DNA of 64,000 nucleotides from Brevundimonas sp. SL130 (GTDB lineage Bacteria > Pseudomonadota > Alphaproteobacteria > Caulobacterales > Caulobacteraceae), in the NCBI RefSeq assembly GCF_026625805.1, contig NZ_CP113064.1, forward strand, positions 3,388,657 through 3,452,656, written 5' to 3'. The notes beneath the pieces are model-generated. The model searched no databases. It was not told the origin of the DNA and saw only the letters and a program-made list of their open reading frames with translations. Both the position numbers and the translations under genes were made by a program. This document shows, piece after piece, positions 1-9,356 of the stretch; the first letter of the stretch is position 1; each line of letters begins with the position of its first letter.

Positions 1-1353
1 CGCGGCGGCATAGGTGTAGGACGTCGTCTTACCGGCAGCATCCGTGATTGACTCAGGACTGTTACAATATCGTTGATTCTGCCAGTTACACACAGCCGGA
101 AAACTGCGCGTGACGCTGTTTAACTGACCGCCTGATTTTCCATAGTGAATTTCTTGCAAAACATTCCCACGCGCATCTCGGGAATATGTAAAATAATCGC
201 CTTCAGGATTAATAATTTTAACTATATTTCCAGCGAACTCATCAAACCTAACAGATCTTCCATTTTCATCTATGAAAGACAACCCTGCTGCATTTCTGCT
301 ACTAATGTACTTTCGTGTCTCGGCACCCCTAGAAACTGTCACCGTCAGGCTATCGCCGGCGTTTTGATAAGCGTAACTCGTCACCGTCTGGCCCATTGTG
401 GCCAAAGTGACCCTATTGCCAAGCTCTCCGCCCGGACAGTTGTATGCAATACAGACCGTCGTGATAGCTGCGCGCGTATAGGATTTATATACCGTGCCGT
501 CCGGATTGAAAATCCTGTATGAATCCGGCGCCGACTCATATCGGATCGCGCCATAACCGGGAGCGGTCGTTGTAGAGGAAGTTACTCCATTCAAGGTCTG
601 GGGCGCTGAATATAAAACGGTGGGCCAATTCCTTGACAGCTGACATGAGTCAGCTATGGGATCGCAGTACTCCACGGCATTGTTTATGGCGGTAACCGAT
701 GAAATCTGCTCCCAATCGGGAGAAAGAGGAGACTGCGCTGATCTCACGTCGGTAATATATTTAAATTTTAGCTGATATCCAGCGTTGCTGGTGATGGACT
801 GGACGCGCGTTTTGAATACGCCGCCAACGGTAGAGTCCTTGTAATGAAATGTGTAAACTACGCCATTTGGATGTGTAACGGAGCTTAGAAAGTTTATATA
901 TTGCTGCTGAGCGCCAGTCAGAGCCACAAAAACTTTAAAGAAATCAAGTACAGTGCCGTCCCTTAGCGCGCCCCAGTCATGACCGTCATTCATGGGGATC
1001 GTCATCATGCCCTGGGCTGTATTGACCTCGTTTCGTGAGACATTTCCATATGACATCGATTTGGAGCTGTAGGAGGATTCCACTTCCTCTCTAAAGTCGA
1101 GAAAATTTGAAAAATTTGAGCGCCATGCGTTATCATAGGTCCGTTCGTAATGCAGAGCACCGACGGCATCTCCACCAACCCGCACGCCTGGCTCGTTGAT
1201 ATGTATATATCCCGCCTGGATATCTACGCCGTTCTCATCTATTTTTGGACGTTCCGGGGCAGGCGAAGATATCTGCGCCCCAACCACTCTAGGCAAAGCC
1301 AACAACGCGAGCGTTGACACGCCTATTACGGCAACCCAATATTTGCGCTTCAT
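1..1353 (-). CDS. RHS/YD-family secreted shell protein, N-terminal part (runs off window)
   Basis: An uninterrupted minus-strand frame of 451 codons starts at an ATG (1351-1353), preceded by GGGGA four bases upstream, and is still open at base 1. The protein begins with a Sec signal peptide (MKRKYWVAVIGVSTLALLAL...VVGAQ). It continues with the tyrosine- and glycine-rich N-terminal segment seen in RHS/YD proteins (HYERTYDNAW, NPDGTVYKSY, YTYAAA near the window edge). It follows the exoprotein gene at 1565-4222 by 211 bases, the same order as at 17.6-20.8 kb, so it is probably the shell gene of a second cassette. Base composition is clearly more AT-rich than its neighbours, suggesting separate acquisition. 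The C-terminal toxin, if any, lies outside the window. Product class is fairly sure; function is inferred. Confidence 0.75.
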   Translation of the reverse strand, partial: MKRKYWVAVIGVSTLALLALPRVVGAQISSPAPERPKIDENGVDIQAGYIHINEPGVRVGGDAVGALHYERTYDNAWRSNFSNFLDFREEVESSYSSKSMSYGNVSRNEVNTAQGMMTIPMNDGHDWGALRDGTVLDFFKVFVALTGAQQQYINFLSSVTHPNGVVYTFHYKDSTVGGVFKTRVQSITSNAGYQLKFKYITDVRSAQSPLSPDWEQISSVTAINNAVEYCDPIADSCQLSRNWPTVLYSAPQTLNGVTSSTTTAPGYGAIRYESAPDSYRIFNPDGTVYKSYTRAAITTVCIAYNCPGGELGNRVTLATMGQTVTSYAYQNAGDSLTVTVSRGAETRKYISSRNAAGLSFIDENGRSVRFDEFAGNIVKIINPEGDYFTYSRDARGNVLQEIHYGKSGGQLNSVTRSFPAVCNWQNQRYCNSPESITDAAGKTTSYTYAAA

Positions 1354-1564
1354 ATGTTCCCCAACATTATATCGACCCTCTCCAAGCGAACCAACTTCAA
1401 TTTTTGGAGGTCTCATTCACCGCGAACTCGACGTTCGTCGCATCCGGATACAAGGCAAAAGATTTGAGAGGCGACGCGCGGCGATTGCGCCGATTTTTGA
1501 ATCATCAATTTTCTCTTTTAACGTGCTGCAACCGAGGGTTCCGGATCCGAGATGTTAAAGACGA

Positions 1565-4222
1565 TTAAGGTTCCACGCCCCCGGTCGCGCCCGCGATTTC
1601 GAGGTTGAAGGCGCCCCATGGCGAATAGCTGACTGTCCCATTCGCGTCAGTTATCCGGATCCTGTACTGCCCAGAGCTGTACCTCGCGGTCGAACCCGAA
1701 ATCCGCACATAGGCCGTGGTTCCGCTGACACTTGTCGTCGGCGTCGAACCCGTCACATTCTGCAATTCGACTGCGGCGGTCCAAGTGCCGGAACTTCCGG
1801 CGACGGTGAATGTGACGGAACCGCTGGCCGTGACCGGTCGCCCGGCGCGGACGACCTCTTCGAACACATACATGTCCGCATTGCTCAGCGTGACGGTCGC
1901 GCCATAGCCCCAGTTGTTGTCGGCATCGAGGATGCCGCTTTGGTAATGGTGGTCGATGTGGGCGCCGGTCGTGGCGTTGTAGACCTGGACGTCGAAGCCG
2001 TACTGCTTACGGCCCTGGCTGGTGAAGGCGTCAGTATAGAAGCGGATTTGCTCGCCCGGCTGGACCACGGCGGAGACCGATCCACCGTTGCGCCAAGGCG
2101 TGGACGCCAAACGTCCACGGGTCGCGCTTTCGATGTAGAAATCCCCTCCGTCCGCCAGATTGTAGCCTTGGCCTGTGATGTTCTGGAGGTCCGCACGCAG
2201 GGTGACGGCAGCCTCGATTCCCGAAATCGTCCGGTAACTGGTCGCGCCGGCGCCGATGTTGGCGTTGGTTTCGAAATGCCCGTTGTCCCAGTCCACCGGA
2301 CTGACGTTTCGGATCGGATAGTTGTTGTCGTTATCGACGGTGATGTTGGCGGTTCGGTTTGAAAGCTGGGCGGCGCCCCCGGGCTGCGACAGGTTCCACA
2401 CCACCATGTTCATCGTGCCGGTCTTGCGACCATCGTAGGTGCGCCCATCGATGGCGTAGTGGATCTTGTCCCCATTGTTCACCGTAAAGTCGACGTATTG
2501 GTAGCCCGAGTTACGGGGGTCGAACGATCCCTGATGCACCCAGCCCGAGCCGCTGTCGCGGTAGACGTTGACGTAGACCTCGTTGAGATTGCCGCTGTAA
2601 TTGTAGCGTTCGACGCGCAGCGTGATCGGCTGGTTGATGCCCGTCACTGTCTGGGCCGGCCCGAACCAGATGGTCGGATCGTTGGTCACGCCGTTCTGGT
2701 CGGTGAAGTCGTTGAAGGCTTCGGGCGTATAGTCCGGCGCACCCGCCGTCTGGTTGACGGTGAACGTCCCCAGCGCCTGACCGCTCGTCAGGTTTTGCAC
2801 CGTGACCGTATAGCTGCCGGAGCGCTGGGCGCCGTCGGCCGACACCGCACGCGCCACGAACTGCACGTTTTCGCCCGGCGCGAACTCCCCGCCCGGCCAG
2901 GAGCCGTTGCCCAGATTGGTCGAGTGATACCGCATCACGCCGTTGACCCACATCTCGAGCCGCGAGCCGGCCGACAGATTGCCGCTCAGCCCCGAGATCG
3001 TACCCCGAATATTGACGTTGCTGTTGATGCCGGTCAGCGTCCGTCCGGCACCGCCGGTGACGAAGTTCGTCGACTGCGAACTTTCGGAGATGCTCGGCCA
3101 GCTGACGGCGTCGAGCGTCGTGTCCACGGCGGCCGTCACCTGGAAGGTGTCCGTCACCCCGCCGATATTGAGCGTCGCCGTCTGACTGGCGCCGCCTGTC
3201 GCAGGAGCCTGGACCTGAACCTGGATCGTCTGGCCGTTCGTGATCGTTCCGCTGGACAATGTCCAGGCTCCGCCGTTGATCCGGTACTGGCCACCGCTGA
3301 TCGACACCGGCGTCGCAGCGTTGATTCCAGCAACCGTCACGGTCGCCGACGCCGACCAGGCCCCGGACGCCGCAACGACAGCGCTGCCCAGCTCGTAGGC
3401 ATCCGGCGTGGTGTCCGCCGCCGCGGTCGTGACCTGGAAGGTGTCCGTCACCCCGCCGACGTTGAGCGTCGCCGTCTGGCTCGCTCCAGCCGTCGTTGAA
3501 GCTTGCACCTGCACCTGGATTGTCTGACCCGCCGTGACGGTTCCGCTCGCCGCGGTCCACGCCCCGCCGTTGATCCGGTACTGACCGCCGCTGATCGACA
3601 CCGGCGTCGCCGCATCTATGCCCGCGATCGTGACCGTGTTCGAGCTCGACCAGGCGCCCGCCGCCCCCGTGACGGGCCCGCCGAGGTCATAGGCGTTCGG
3701 TGTCGTGTCCGCCGCCGCGGCCGTGGTGACCTGGAAGGTGTCGGTCACACCCGCAATGTTGAGGGTGGCGGTCTGACTGGCTCCGGCCGTTGCGGGCGCC
3801 TGAACCCGCACCTGGACTGACTGTCCGGCGCTGACCGTCCCTGCGGCTGTCAGCCAAGATCCGCCGTCGATCCGGTATTCGCCGCCTGTAACGGAAATCG
3901 CCGCCGTACCGGTGAAGCCCGAGACGACCGGCGAAGCGCTCAAGATCCAAGCCCCTGCCGTCGCGCCCGTCACGGGCGATCCCAGATCGAACGCCGCAGG
4001 CGCCGTCTGAGCGCCTGCAACAACCACCTGGCTTCTGTTGCCGGCGGCGTCATAGCTGTAGGTCACCGTCGCCCCACCCGCGTTGGTCACCGCCTTCAGA
4101 CGGCCCAGGGCGTCGTAGGTATAGGTCGTGGACACCTGCGCCTGCCCCACGCCCGCACAGAGCACAGAGGCCGAAAGCCCCATCGCGGACGCGACAAACA
4201 CACCCCGACCCACATAGCGCAT
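1565..4222 (-). CDS. Secreted YD-repeat/Ig-like modular exoprotein A
   Basis: This 885-residue protein has a signal peptide (MRYVGRGVFVASAMGLSASV...VGQAQ), then exactly two YD repeats (TYTYDALGRLKAV, TYSYDAAGNRSQV). About 800 residues of beta-rich modules follow. Three are Ig-like modules of roughly 95 residues sharing QYRINGGAW and GASQTATLNVGGVTDTFQV. One module carries NISGLSGNLSAGSRLEMWVNG-type sequence, and two distinct C-terminal modules end the protein. No enzyme motif is visible. The first part and the 81-base leader are nearly identical to exoprotein B (17758-20838), while the C-terminal third differs. It is divergently oriented to the type IV secretion operon, with 189 bases between start codons. 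Likely an adhesin, scaffold or substrate linked to that secretion system; this role is inference. Confidence 0.75.
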   Translation of the reverse strand: MRYVGRGVFVASAMGLSASVLCAGVGQAQVSTTYTYDALGRLKAVTNAGGATVTYSYDAAGNRSQVVVAGAQTAPAAFDLGSPVTGATAGAWILSASPVVSGFTGTAAISVTGGEYRIDGGSWLTAAGTVSAGQSVQVRVQAPATAGASQTATLNIAGVTDTFQVTTAAAADTTPNAYDLGGPVTGAAGAWSSSNTVTIAGIDAATPVSISGGQYRINGGAWTAASGTVTAGQTIQVQVQASTTAGASQTATLNVGGVTDTFQVTTAAADTTPDAYELGSAVVAASGAWSASATVTVAGINAATPVSISGGQYRINGGAWTLSSGTITNGQTIQVQVQAPATGGASQTATLNIGGVTDTFQVTAAVDTTLDAVSWPSISESSQSTNFVTGGAGRTLTGINSNVNIRGTISGLSGNLSAGSRLEMWVNGVMRYHSTNLGNGSWPGGEFAPGENVQFVARAVSADGAQRSGSYTVTVQNLTSGQALGTFTVNQTAGAPDYTPEAFNDFTDQNGVTNDPTIWFGPAQTVTGINQPITLRVERYNYSGNLNEVYVNVYRDSGSGWVHQGSFDPRNSGYQYVDFTVNNGDKIHYAIDGRTYDGRKTGTMNMVVWNLSQPGGAAQLSNRTANITVDNDNNYPIRNVSPVDWDNGHFETNANIGAGATSYRTISGIEAAVTLRADLQNITGQGYNLADGGDFYIESATRGRLASTPWRNGGSVSAVVQPGEQIRFYTDAFTSQGRKQYGFDVQVYNATTGAHIDHHYQSGILDADNNWGYGATVTLSNADMYVFEEVVRAGRPVTASGSVTFTVAGSSGTWTAAVELQNVTGSTPTTSVSGTTAYVRISGSTARYSSGQYRIRITDANGTVSYSPWGAFNLEIAGATGGVEP

Positions 4223-4303
4223 TGAACGTCCCCCCTACGTAGCTTCACCTACCCACGATTGAGAAACGCCGCAATGCAGAAATGACAGGCAGCCGAAAGA
4301 TTC
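4223..4303. repeat. Duplicated leader/promoter block, copy 1
   Basis: The 81 bases upstream of exoprotein A match the 80 bases upstream of exoprotein B (20839-20918), apart from one C in a run (six versus five). Identity continues well into both coding regions and stops abruptly after AAAGATTC on the far side. The block therefore probably carries the promoter and ribosome site of both cassettes. Copy 1 also lies in the intergenic region of the plus-strand secretion operon; a TTGACA hexamer at 4313-4318 lies just beyond the block, but no convincing -10 partner is seen. Confidence 0.7.
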
Positions 4304-4411
4304 GGCGACTTTTTGACATATCGGAGAAGTTCACGCTCCCTCGTTGTAACGGGTTGGCGCCATCCGTTTTACGAGCGATATGGAACGCGTGGCTTAAAAC
4401 GAGGCGGGGAT

Positions 4412-4735
4412 ATGAGCATCCAGTTGAAATCGGGCTGCGGCGCGCTTGGCCTTACCGCCGCACTCGCGCCCGCCGTCGCACAGGCGCAGATTGCGATGGC
4501 GGATCCGAGAGGCTCCGGCCCCATCGTCTCTGCGGTCCAGTGGCTTCAAGGCACTTTGTTGGGGACGGTCGCCACCGTCGTCGCCGTGGTCGCTGTCGCA
4601 TGCGTGGGCCTCCTCATGCTCACCGGGCGGATCAACTGGCGGCACGGCGCGGTCGTCATCATCGGCTGCTTTATTCTGTTCGGCGCCGTGAGCATCGTCT
4701 CCGGCATCCGTTCGGCCGCCGTGTTCACGGGCTGA
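4412..4735 (+). CDS. virB2: VirB2/TrbC-like pilin subunit
   Basis: A 107-residue protein with a signal peptide (ATG at 4412; LGLTAALAPAVAQAQ) followed by two hydrophobic helices (GTLLGTVATVVAVVAVACVG and GAVVIIGCFILFGAVSIVSG) separated by a short polar loop with RINWRHG. This is the layout of VirB2/TrbC pilins, which form the extracellular pilus or channel filament. The start was chosen over an upstream in-frame ATG at 4313 because only the shorter form gives a normal signal peptide and a GGCGGGGA stretch precedes it. It is the first gene of the type IV operon. A second pilin-like gene closes the operon at 12255. Confidence 0.8.
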   Translation: MSIQLKSGCGALGLTAALAPAVAQAQIAMADPRGSGPIVSAVQWLQGTLLGTVATVVAVVAVACVGLLMLTGRINWRHGAVVIIGCFILFGAVSIVSGIRSAAVFTG

Positions 4736-4739
4736 TCCC

Positions 4740-5024
4740 TTGGACAGTCTGGACCGAGCGCCGCTTTTCACAGCTCTGACGCGACCGCAAATGTTTGCGG
4801 GGGTGACCTATAATTACTTCGTCATCAACGGTGTAATCGCTGCAGAACTGTTCCTCGTTTTCCGATCGATCTGGGTGCTTCCGGTCGCGCTTATCATCCA
4901 TCTGGCAGGCGTGCTGATTTGCCTTCGCGAACCCCGCGCCATCGACCTTTGGTTGATCAAGATCGGCCGATGCCCTCGCGTCCCGAACCATAGACTGTGG
5001 CGATGCAATTCTTATCGCCCCTGA
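4740..5024 (+). CDS. virB3: VirB3-like inner-membrane protein
   Basis: The 94-residue product begins with the family-typical DRAPLFTALTRPQMFAGVTYN and has a hydrophobic hairpin (VINGVIAAELFLVFRSIWVLPVALII). It ends with the REPRAIDLWLIK-type segment seen in VirB3. VirB3 assembles with the VirB4 ATPase at the inner membrane. The probable start is a TTG at 4740, four bases after the pilin stop; no ATG gives a full-length family N terminus. The 3' end overlaps the VirB4 gene by 28 bases, implying translational coupling. No strong ribosome site is visible before the TTG, so the exact start is uncertain. Confidence 0.78.
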   Translation: MDSLDRAPLFTALTRPQMFAGVTYNYFVINGVIAAELFLVFRSIWVLPVALIIHLAGVLICLREPRAIDLWLIKIGRCPRVPNHRLWRCNSYRP

Positions 5025-7384
5025 GCCAAGGGGAACGGACCGTCAAACGGGAGCAACCGGCCGGCCTTCATCTGCCCTACGCCCGCCATGTGGATGACCA
5101 CACCTTGGAGACGCGGGACGGCTTGCTTCTGCAGACCATAAGGTTGCGCGGCCTTCTGTTCGAAACAGCCGACACCGACGAACTGAACTATCGAAAGGCG
5201 CTAAGGGACGCGACCCTTCGCGCTATCGGCACGTCCCGGTTCGCCCTTTACCATCATGTCGTACGCCGCCGGGTCTCGGTGGACACTGCGGCCGAATACC
5301 CCGACGCCTTCTCTCAGGTGCTGGGGGATCGATGGGCGGACCGCCTATCGACCCGTCAGCTGTTCGTGAACGACCTTTATCTCACCCTCATCCGGCGCCC
5401 GTTGCAGGGGCGACTGGGTCTGGCGGATCAAGTTCGCGCCTGGCTTGAGCGCGCCGGCGAAGCGCCCACTGCAGCCCTTACCCAAGAACTCGCCCAACTC
5501 CACGCGGGTCGCGAGGCCTTGATGGCGGCGCTCGGCGACTACGCACCGCGACTTCTGGGCGTGACGCAATCTGACCAAGGGCCGCACTCCGAGCCGCTGG
5601 CGTTTCTGTCCGAGCTTTACAACGGCGAACACCGTCCCGTGCTGTTGCCCCACCAGGATCTCGGCGCCTATCTGCCCTACCGACGGGTCAGTTTCGGCCA
5701 ACAGACAGTGGAGCTTGCGCCCAGCGGGCATCTTCCCCGCAGCTTTGCAGCTCTGGTGTCGATCAAGGATTACCCCCAGTACAGCACGCCGGGGATGTTC
5801 GATGACCTCCTTCGCTTGCCGTTCGAGTTGACCATCACCCAGTCCTTCGCCTTTGTTGAGCGAGGCGCGGCGCTGGAGCGCATGAACCTGGCCTTGCGAC
5901 GCATGCGATCGGCCGAAGACGAGGCGGTTTCCTTGCGCGCCGAACTGTCCCTCGCCAAGGACGAGGTCGCCGCGGGGCGCGCCGGTTACGGCGAACATCA
6001 TATGACGATCGCCGTGCGAGGGGACACGCTTGAAGCGGTGGACGCCGGCGTCGCCGAGGTGACCGCCACCCTGTCGGCTCTAGGGGTGGTCGCAGTGCGC
6101 GAAGAGATCGCGCTGGAACCCGCCTTTTGGGCCCAGTTCCCAGCCAACTTCAAATATATCGCGCGTCGCGGCCTGATCTCGACGAACAACTTCGCCGGTC
6201 TCGCCAGCGCTCATAACTTCCCGACCGGCGAGGCCGACGGGGGGCACTGGGGCAAGGCCGTCAGCCTCCTGGAAACCACGGCGGCCGGCCCGTACCATTT
6301 CAACTTCCACCAGGGCGACTTAGGCAACTTCACGGTGATCGGGCCTTCCGGCTCTGGCAAGACCGTGGTGCTGAACTTCCTCCTCGCCCAGGCGCGCAAG
6401 TTATCGCCGCGCATCATCTTCTTCGACAAAGACCGAGGCGCCGAGTTGTTCATCCGCGCCATCGGCGGGCGCTATGACCGGCTTCGTCCCGGACTGGCCG
6501 CAGGCCTCAACCCGCTTCAGCTTGACGACACGCCGGCCAACCGGTCCTTCCTCATCGAGTGGCTGAGCCAACTCGCCGGCGGCGTGGATGTCGCCGATCT
6601 CGCCCGCATCCGAGACGCAGTGGCCGCCAACTTCGAACAGCCTGTAGCGCATCGTCGGCTCAGACACCTGGTGGAGCTGTTTCGCGGCGACGCCAAGCCC
6701 CACGGCGCCGACCTCTGGTCCCGCCTGGCGCCCTGGTGGGGCGAGGGCGAGCGCGCCTGGCTGTTCGACAATCCTCACGATTTGACGGACCTGTCCAACG
6801 ACACCGTGGGCTTCGACATGACGGCGGTGCTGGACGAGCCGGCGCTGCGCACGCCGGCCATGATGTATCTGTTCCATCGTGTCGAAGACCGTCTGGACGG
6901 GTCAGCCGCCATCATCGTCATCGATGAGGGATGGAAGGCGCTGGACGACGAGGTCTTCGTCCGCCGAATCAAGGATTGGGAAAAGACCATCCGCAAACGC
7001 AACGGCATCGTCGGGTTCGCCACCCAGAGCGCTCAAGACGCCTTGGAGAGCCGGATCGCCAGCGCCATTGTGGAGCAGGCCGCGACCCAGATCTTTATGT
7101 TGAACGCCAAGGCGCGCGCCGAAGATTATGTCGCGGGCTTCGGCCTCACGCCTCACGAATACGATCTCATCCGAACCTTGCCTGACAGTTCGCACTGTTT
7201 CCTCATCAAGCGCGGCGGGGAAAGTGTCGTGGCGCGCCTCGACCTTTCAGGTGAGGACGATATCCTGACCATACTGTCCGGCCGGGAACGCACCGTGCGG
7301 CTGTTGGACGAACTCCGGGCCAACGTAGGCGACGATCCAGCCGAATGGATGGACCCGCTCCTTGAGCGGGCGCGGCCCTTATGA
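4997..7384 (+). CDS. virB4: VirB4-family type IV secretion ATPase
   Basis: At 795 residues this is the normal size for VirB4, the largest ATPase of type IV secretion, which powers pilus assembly and substrate passage at the inner membrane. The N-terminal CagE/TrbE/VirB domain is followed by a Walker A motif (GPSGSGKT, about residues 449-456) and a Walker B motif (IIVIDEGWKALDD, about residue 640). A glutamine/arginine-rich C-terminal helicase-like region (GFATQSAQDALES) follows. It starts at GTG 4997 within VirB3; an ATG at 5003 is an alternative. It overlaps the VirB6 gene by four bases (ATGA). Both nucleotide-binding motifs look intact, so the machine is probably functional. Confidence 0.93.
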   Translation: MAMQFLSPLSQGERTVKREQPAGLHLPYARHVDDHTLETRDGLLLQTIRLRGLLFETADTDELNYRKALRDATLRAIGTSRFALYHHVVRRRVSVDTAAEYPDAFSQVLGDRWADRLSTRQLFVNDLYLTLIRRPLQGRLGLADQVRAWLERAGEAPTAALTQELAQLHAGREALMAALGDYAPRLLGVTQSDQGPHSEPLAFLSELYNGEHRPVLLPHQDLGAYLPYRRVSFGQQTVELAPSGHLPRSFAALVSIKDYPQYSTPGMFDDLLRLPFELTITQSFAFVERGAALERMNLALRRMRSAEDEAVSLRAELSLAKDEVAAGRAGYGEHHMTIAVRGDTLEAVDAGVAEVTATLSALGVVAVREEIALEPAFWAQFPANFKYIARRGLISTNNFAGLASAHNFPTGEADGGHWGKAVSLLETTAAGPYHFNFHQGDLGNFTVIGPSGSGKTVVLNFLLAQARKLSPRIIFFDKDRGAELFIRAIGGRYDRLRPGLAAGLNPLQLDDTPANRSFLIEWLSQLAGGVDVADLARIRDAVAANFEQPVAHRRLRHLVELFRGDAKPHGADLWSRLAPWWGEGERAWLFDNPHDLTDLSNDTVGFDMTAVLDEPALRTPAMMYLFHRVEDRLDGSAAIIVIDEGWKALDDEVFVRRIKDWEKTIRKRNGIVGFATQSAQDALESRIASAIVEQAATQIFMLNAKARAEDYVAGFGLTPHEYDLIRTLPDSSHCFLIKRGGESVVARLDLSGEDDILTILSGRERTVRLLDELRANVGDDPAEWMDPLLERARPL

Positions 7385-8598
7385 CCTGTGCTCCCGTCCA
7401 GACCGGCGAACCGTTTCTGTCCAGCCTGCTTGGCCATGTCGACTGCCAGGCGCAGGCTCTCGGCGCCATAGGCTATCAGACGCTGGCGAGCCCCTCCTCC
7501 CCCCTGTCGCCGGTCCTCACCGCGCTCCTGACGATCTTCATCGCCCTGTTCGGCCTGCGTCTGATGCTCGGTGAGCCCCCTCGGCTTGCGGCGGGCGTCT
7601 TGAGCATCGCCAAGATCGGCATCGTCATCACGCTCGCCACCAGTTGGTCCGCCTATAGCACAGTGGTCTACGACGTCGTCGTGGACACCCCGGGGCAGTT
7701 GGGCGCCGCCATCGCCGGTCCTACAGGACTGCCGGACCAGGACCATGACATGGTTCAGCGGCTACAGCATGTCGATAACGCGATCCGGCGCCTGACCGAC
7801 CTCGGCAGCGGCCGGAACGACCTCGAATCCGTACCGCCTGCCGGGTCTTCGCCTGCCGATCCTCAGCGCGCGCCGATCGCCGACGATCCAGCCTTCGGCT
7901 GGTCCCGGGTCCTGTTTCTGTCGTCCGTCGTCGGAGCCGCGATGGCCGTGCGCGTCACAGCGGGAGTGCTGTTGGCGCTCGCCCCCCTGTTCGCCGGCTT
8001 TCTGCTCTTCGATTTCGCGCGGGGCGTGTTCGCCGGCTGGCTCCGCGCGCTCCTCTTTGCCGTCTTGGGATCGCTGGCGATCAACCTGCTGCTCGGGGTG
8101 CAATTAGCGGTTATGGAACCCTGGCTGTCTCAGGTTCTCCAACTTCGTCAGGCCAAGGTGGTCGCCGGAACAGCGCCGATCGAACTCCTGATCCTGTGCC
8201 TGATGTTCGCCATCGGCCTCATCGGCAGTCTCGCCGTCCTGCTCAAACTGGCCTTCACACTTCACATCCCCGCTACCGGGGTCGCCGTTGTCGGGGAGTG
8301 GCTCCAGTCTCAACGGTTGCGGTCGCCCGAGCCCCAGACTGCTCCGGCCTGGGCGCCCCGGCGAGACGCCGAAACCCCGCCGTCCCGTGCTGAATCGGTC
8401 GCCCAGGCGGTCATGTCGAGCCAAAGGCGCAGCCCTCGTCCGACGGACCGGTCCCCTAGCCTCGTTGCGCGAACGGTCGCCGGCGCGCAGTCTCCGAGCC
8501 TAGGCGACGACCTCGTCATTCCCGACTTCGGTCAGAGCCTACGTCGCACCAAGCCGCGCAAATCCATCGGCGCCGCCATTCGAGACAGCCGCAAATGA
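7381..8598 (+). CDS. virB6: VirB6/TrbL-family polytopic channel protein
   Basis: The 405-residue protein has several hydrophobic spans in its first 300 residues (LSPVLTALLTIFIALFGLRL, VVGAAMAVRVTAGVLLALAP, LLFAVLGSLAINLLLGVQLA, IELLILCLMFAIGLIGSLAV). A polar arginine- and proline-rich C-terminal tail of about 100 residues follows. This fits VirB6/TrbL, the inner-membrane channel component. It has ATGA overlaps with both the VirB4 and VirB8 genes. The segment near residue 160 (SVVGAAMAVRV, then LFAGFLLFDFARGVFAGWL) matches the conserved TrbL/VirB6 core in style. The long cytoplasmic or periplasmic tail is poorly conserved in the family, and nothing can be said about its role. Confidence 0.85.
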   Translation: MTCAPVQTGEPFLSSLLGHVDCQAQALGAIGYQTLASPSSPLSPVLTALLTIFIALFGLRLMLGEPPRLAAGVLSIAKIGIVITLATSWSAYSTVVYDVVVDTPGQLGAAIAGPTGLPDQDHDMVQRLQHVDNAIRRLTDLGSGRNDLESVPPAGSSPADPQRAPIADDPAFGWSRVLFLSSVVGAAMAVRVTAGVLLALAPLFAGFLLFDFARGVFAGWLRALLFAVLGSLAINLLLGVQLAVMEPWLSQVLQLRQAKVVAGTAPIELLILCLMFAIGLIGSLAVLLKLAFTLHIPATGVAVVGEWLQSQRLRSPEPQTAPAWAPRRDAETPPSRAESVAQAVMSSQRRSPRPTDRSPSLVARTVAGAQSPSLGDDLVIPDFGQSLRRTKPRKSIGAAIRDSRK

Positions 8599-9356
8599 AG
8601 AAGTCCTCACGAGAGGCGCTGGACGCCTATTATCGCGAAGCGGGGAGCTGGGCGGCGGATCAGATCGGCGCCCTGAAGGTCTCTCGTCGCATCGCCTGGA
8701 TCACGGCTGCGGTCGCCGCCTTTGTGGCCGTTGTCGAGGGCGTCGCGCTCATGGTGCTCATGCCCCTCAAGACAACGGTGCCCTACACGCTTCTGGTCGA
8801 TCGGACGACGGGCTTTGTTCAAGCGCTCAAGCCTTTGGATCCCGCCCAGATCACGCCGGACCGCGCGCTCGTCCAATCCATGCTGGTCCAGTATGTCATC
8901 GCGCGCGAGAGCTTCGACATGACATCGCTTCAGGCCGATTACGGCAAGGTCGGCCTATGGTCCGCAGGGGCCGCCCGCACGGAGTATCTCGCCGGAATGC
9001 AGGCGTCGAACCTGAGTAGCCCCCTCAACCTCTATCCGCGCACGACCGTGGTCCAAACCCGCGTCAAGAGCGTCTCGCCGCTCAGCGACAAGTCCGCGCT
9101 CGTCCGTTTCGAAACCTTCCGCCGAGACGAGGGCGCTCAACCCCAGCCGCCTCTGTCCTGGGTTGCAGTCATTGAGTATCGCTTCTCTGGCGAGCCGATG
9201 GCGGCCGATGACCGGTTCCTCAATCCGCTCGGCTTCCAGGTCACCCGCTACCGGCGCGATCCGGAGGCGCTGACGCCGCCCCCTGCACTACAAGCCCCGA
9301 TCCAGCAGGAGCCGTCGAGCGCGCCGGAGCTCGGCGAGGAAAGCCTGCTGCCATGA
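8595..9356 (+). CDS. virB8: VirB8-family assembly factor
   Basis: The 253-residue bitopic protein has a short cytoplasmic N terminus (EALDAYYREAGSWAADQIGA) and one transmembrane helix (IAWITAAVAAFVAVVEGVAL). Its periplasmic domain carries VirB8 hallmarks: PYTLLVDRTTGFVQ, YVIARESFD and the WVAVIEYRF...NPLGFQVTRYRRDPE ending. VirB8 is the periplasmic assembly platform linking inner- and outer-membrane complexes. It overlaps VirB6 and VirB9 genes by four bases each. The proline/glutamate-rich last 30 residues extend slightly beyond the usual end of the fold. There is no sign of degeneration. Confidence 0.92.
   Translation: MKKSSREALDAYYREAGSWAADQIGALKVSRRIAWITAAVAAFVAVVEGVALMVLMPLKTTVPYTLLVDRTTGFVQALKPLDPAQITPDRALVQSMLVQYVIARESFDMTSLQADYGKVGLWSAGAARTEYLAGMQASNLSSPLNLYPRTTVVQTRVKSVSPLSDKSALVRFETFRRDEGAQPQPPLSWVAVIEYRFSGEPMAADDRFLNPLGFQVTRYRRDPEALTPPPALQAPIQQEPSSAPELGEESLLP

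Noticed and set aside
1196..1568. Two plus-strand frames at the left edge
   Set aside because: They overlap the start of a minus-strand gene with a signal peptide and continuous RHS-like coding; the plus-strand products have no recognisable features.
4304..4411. TTGACA at 4313-4318 as the promoter of the VirB operon
   Set aside because: No acceptable -10 hexamer at 16-18 bases spacing; alphaproteobacterial promoters are hard to call by eye.
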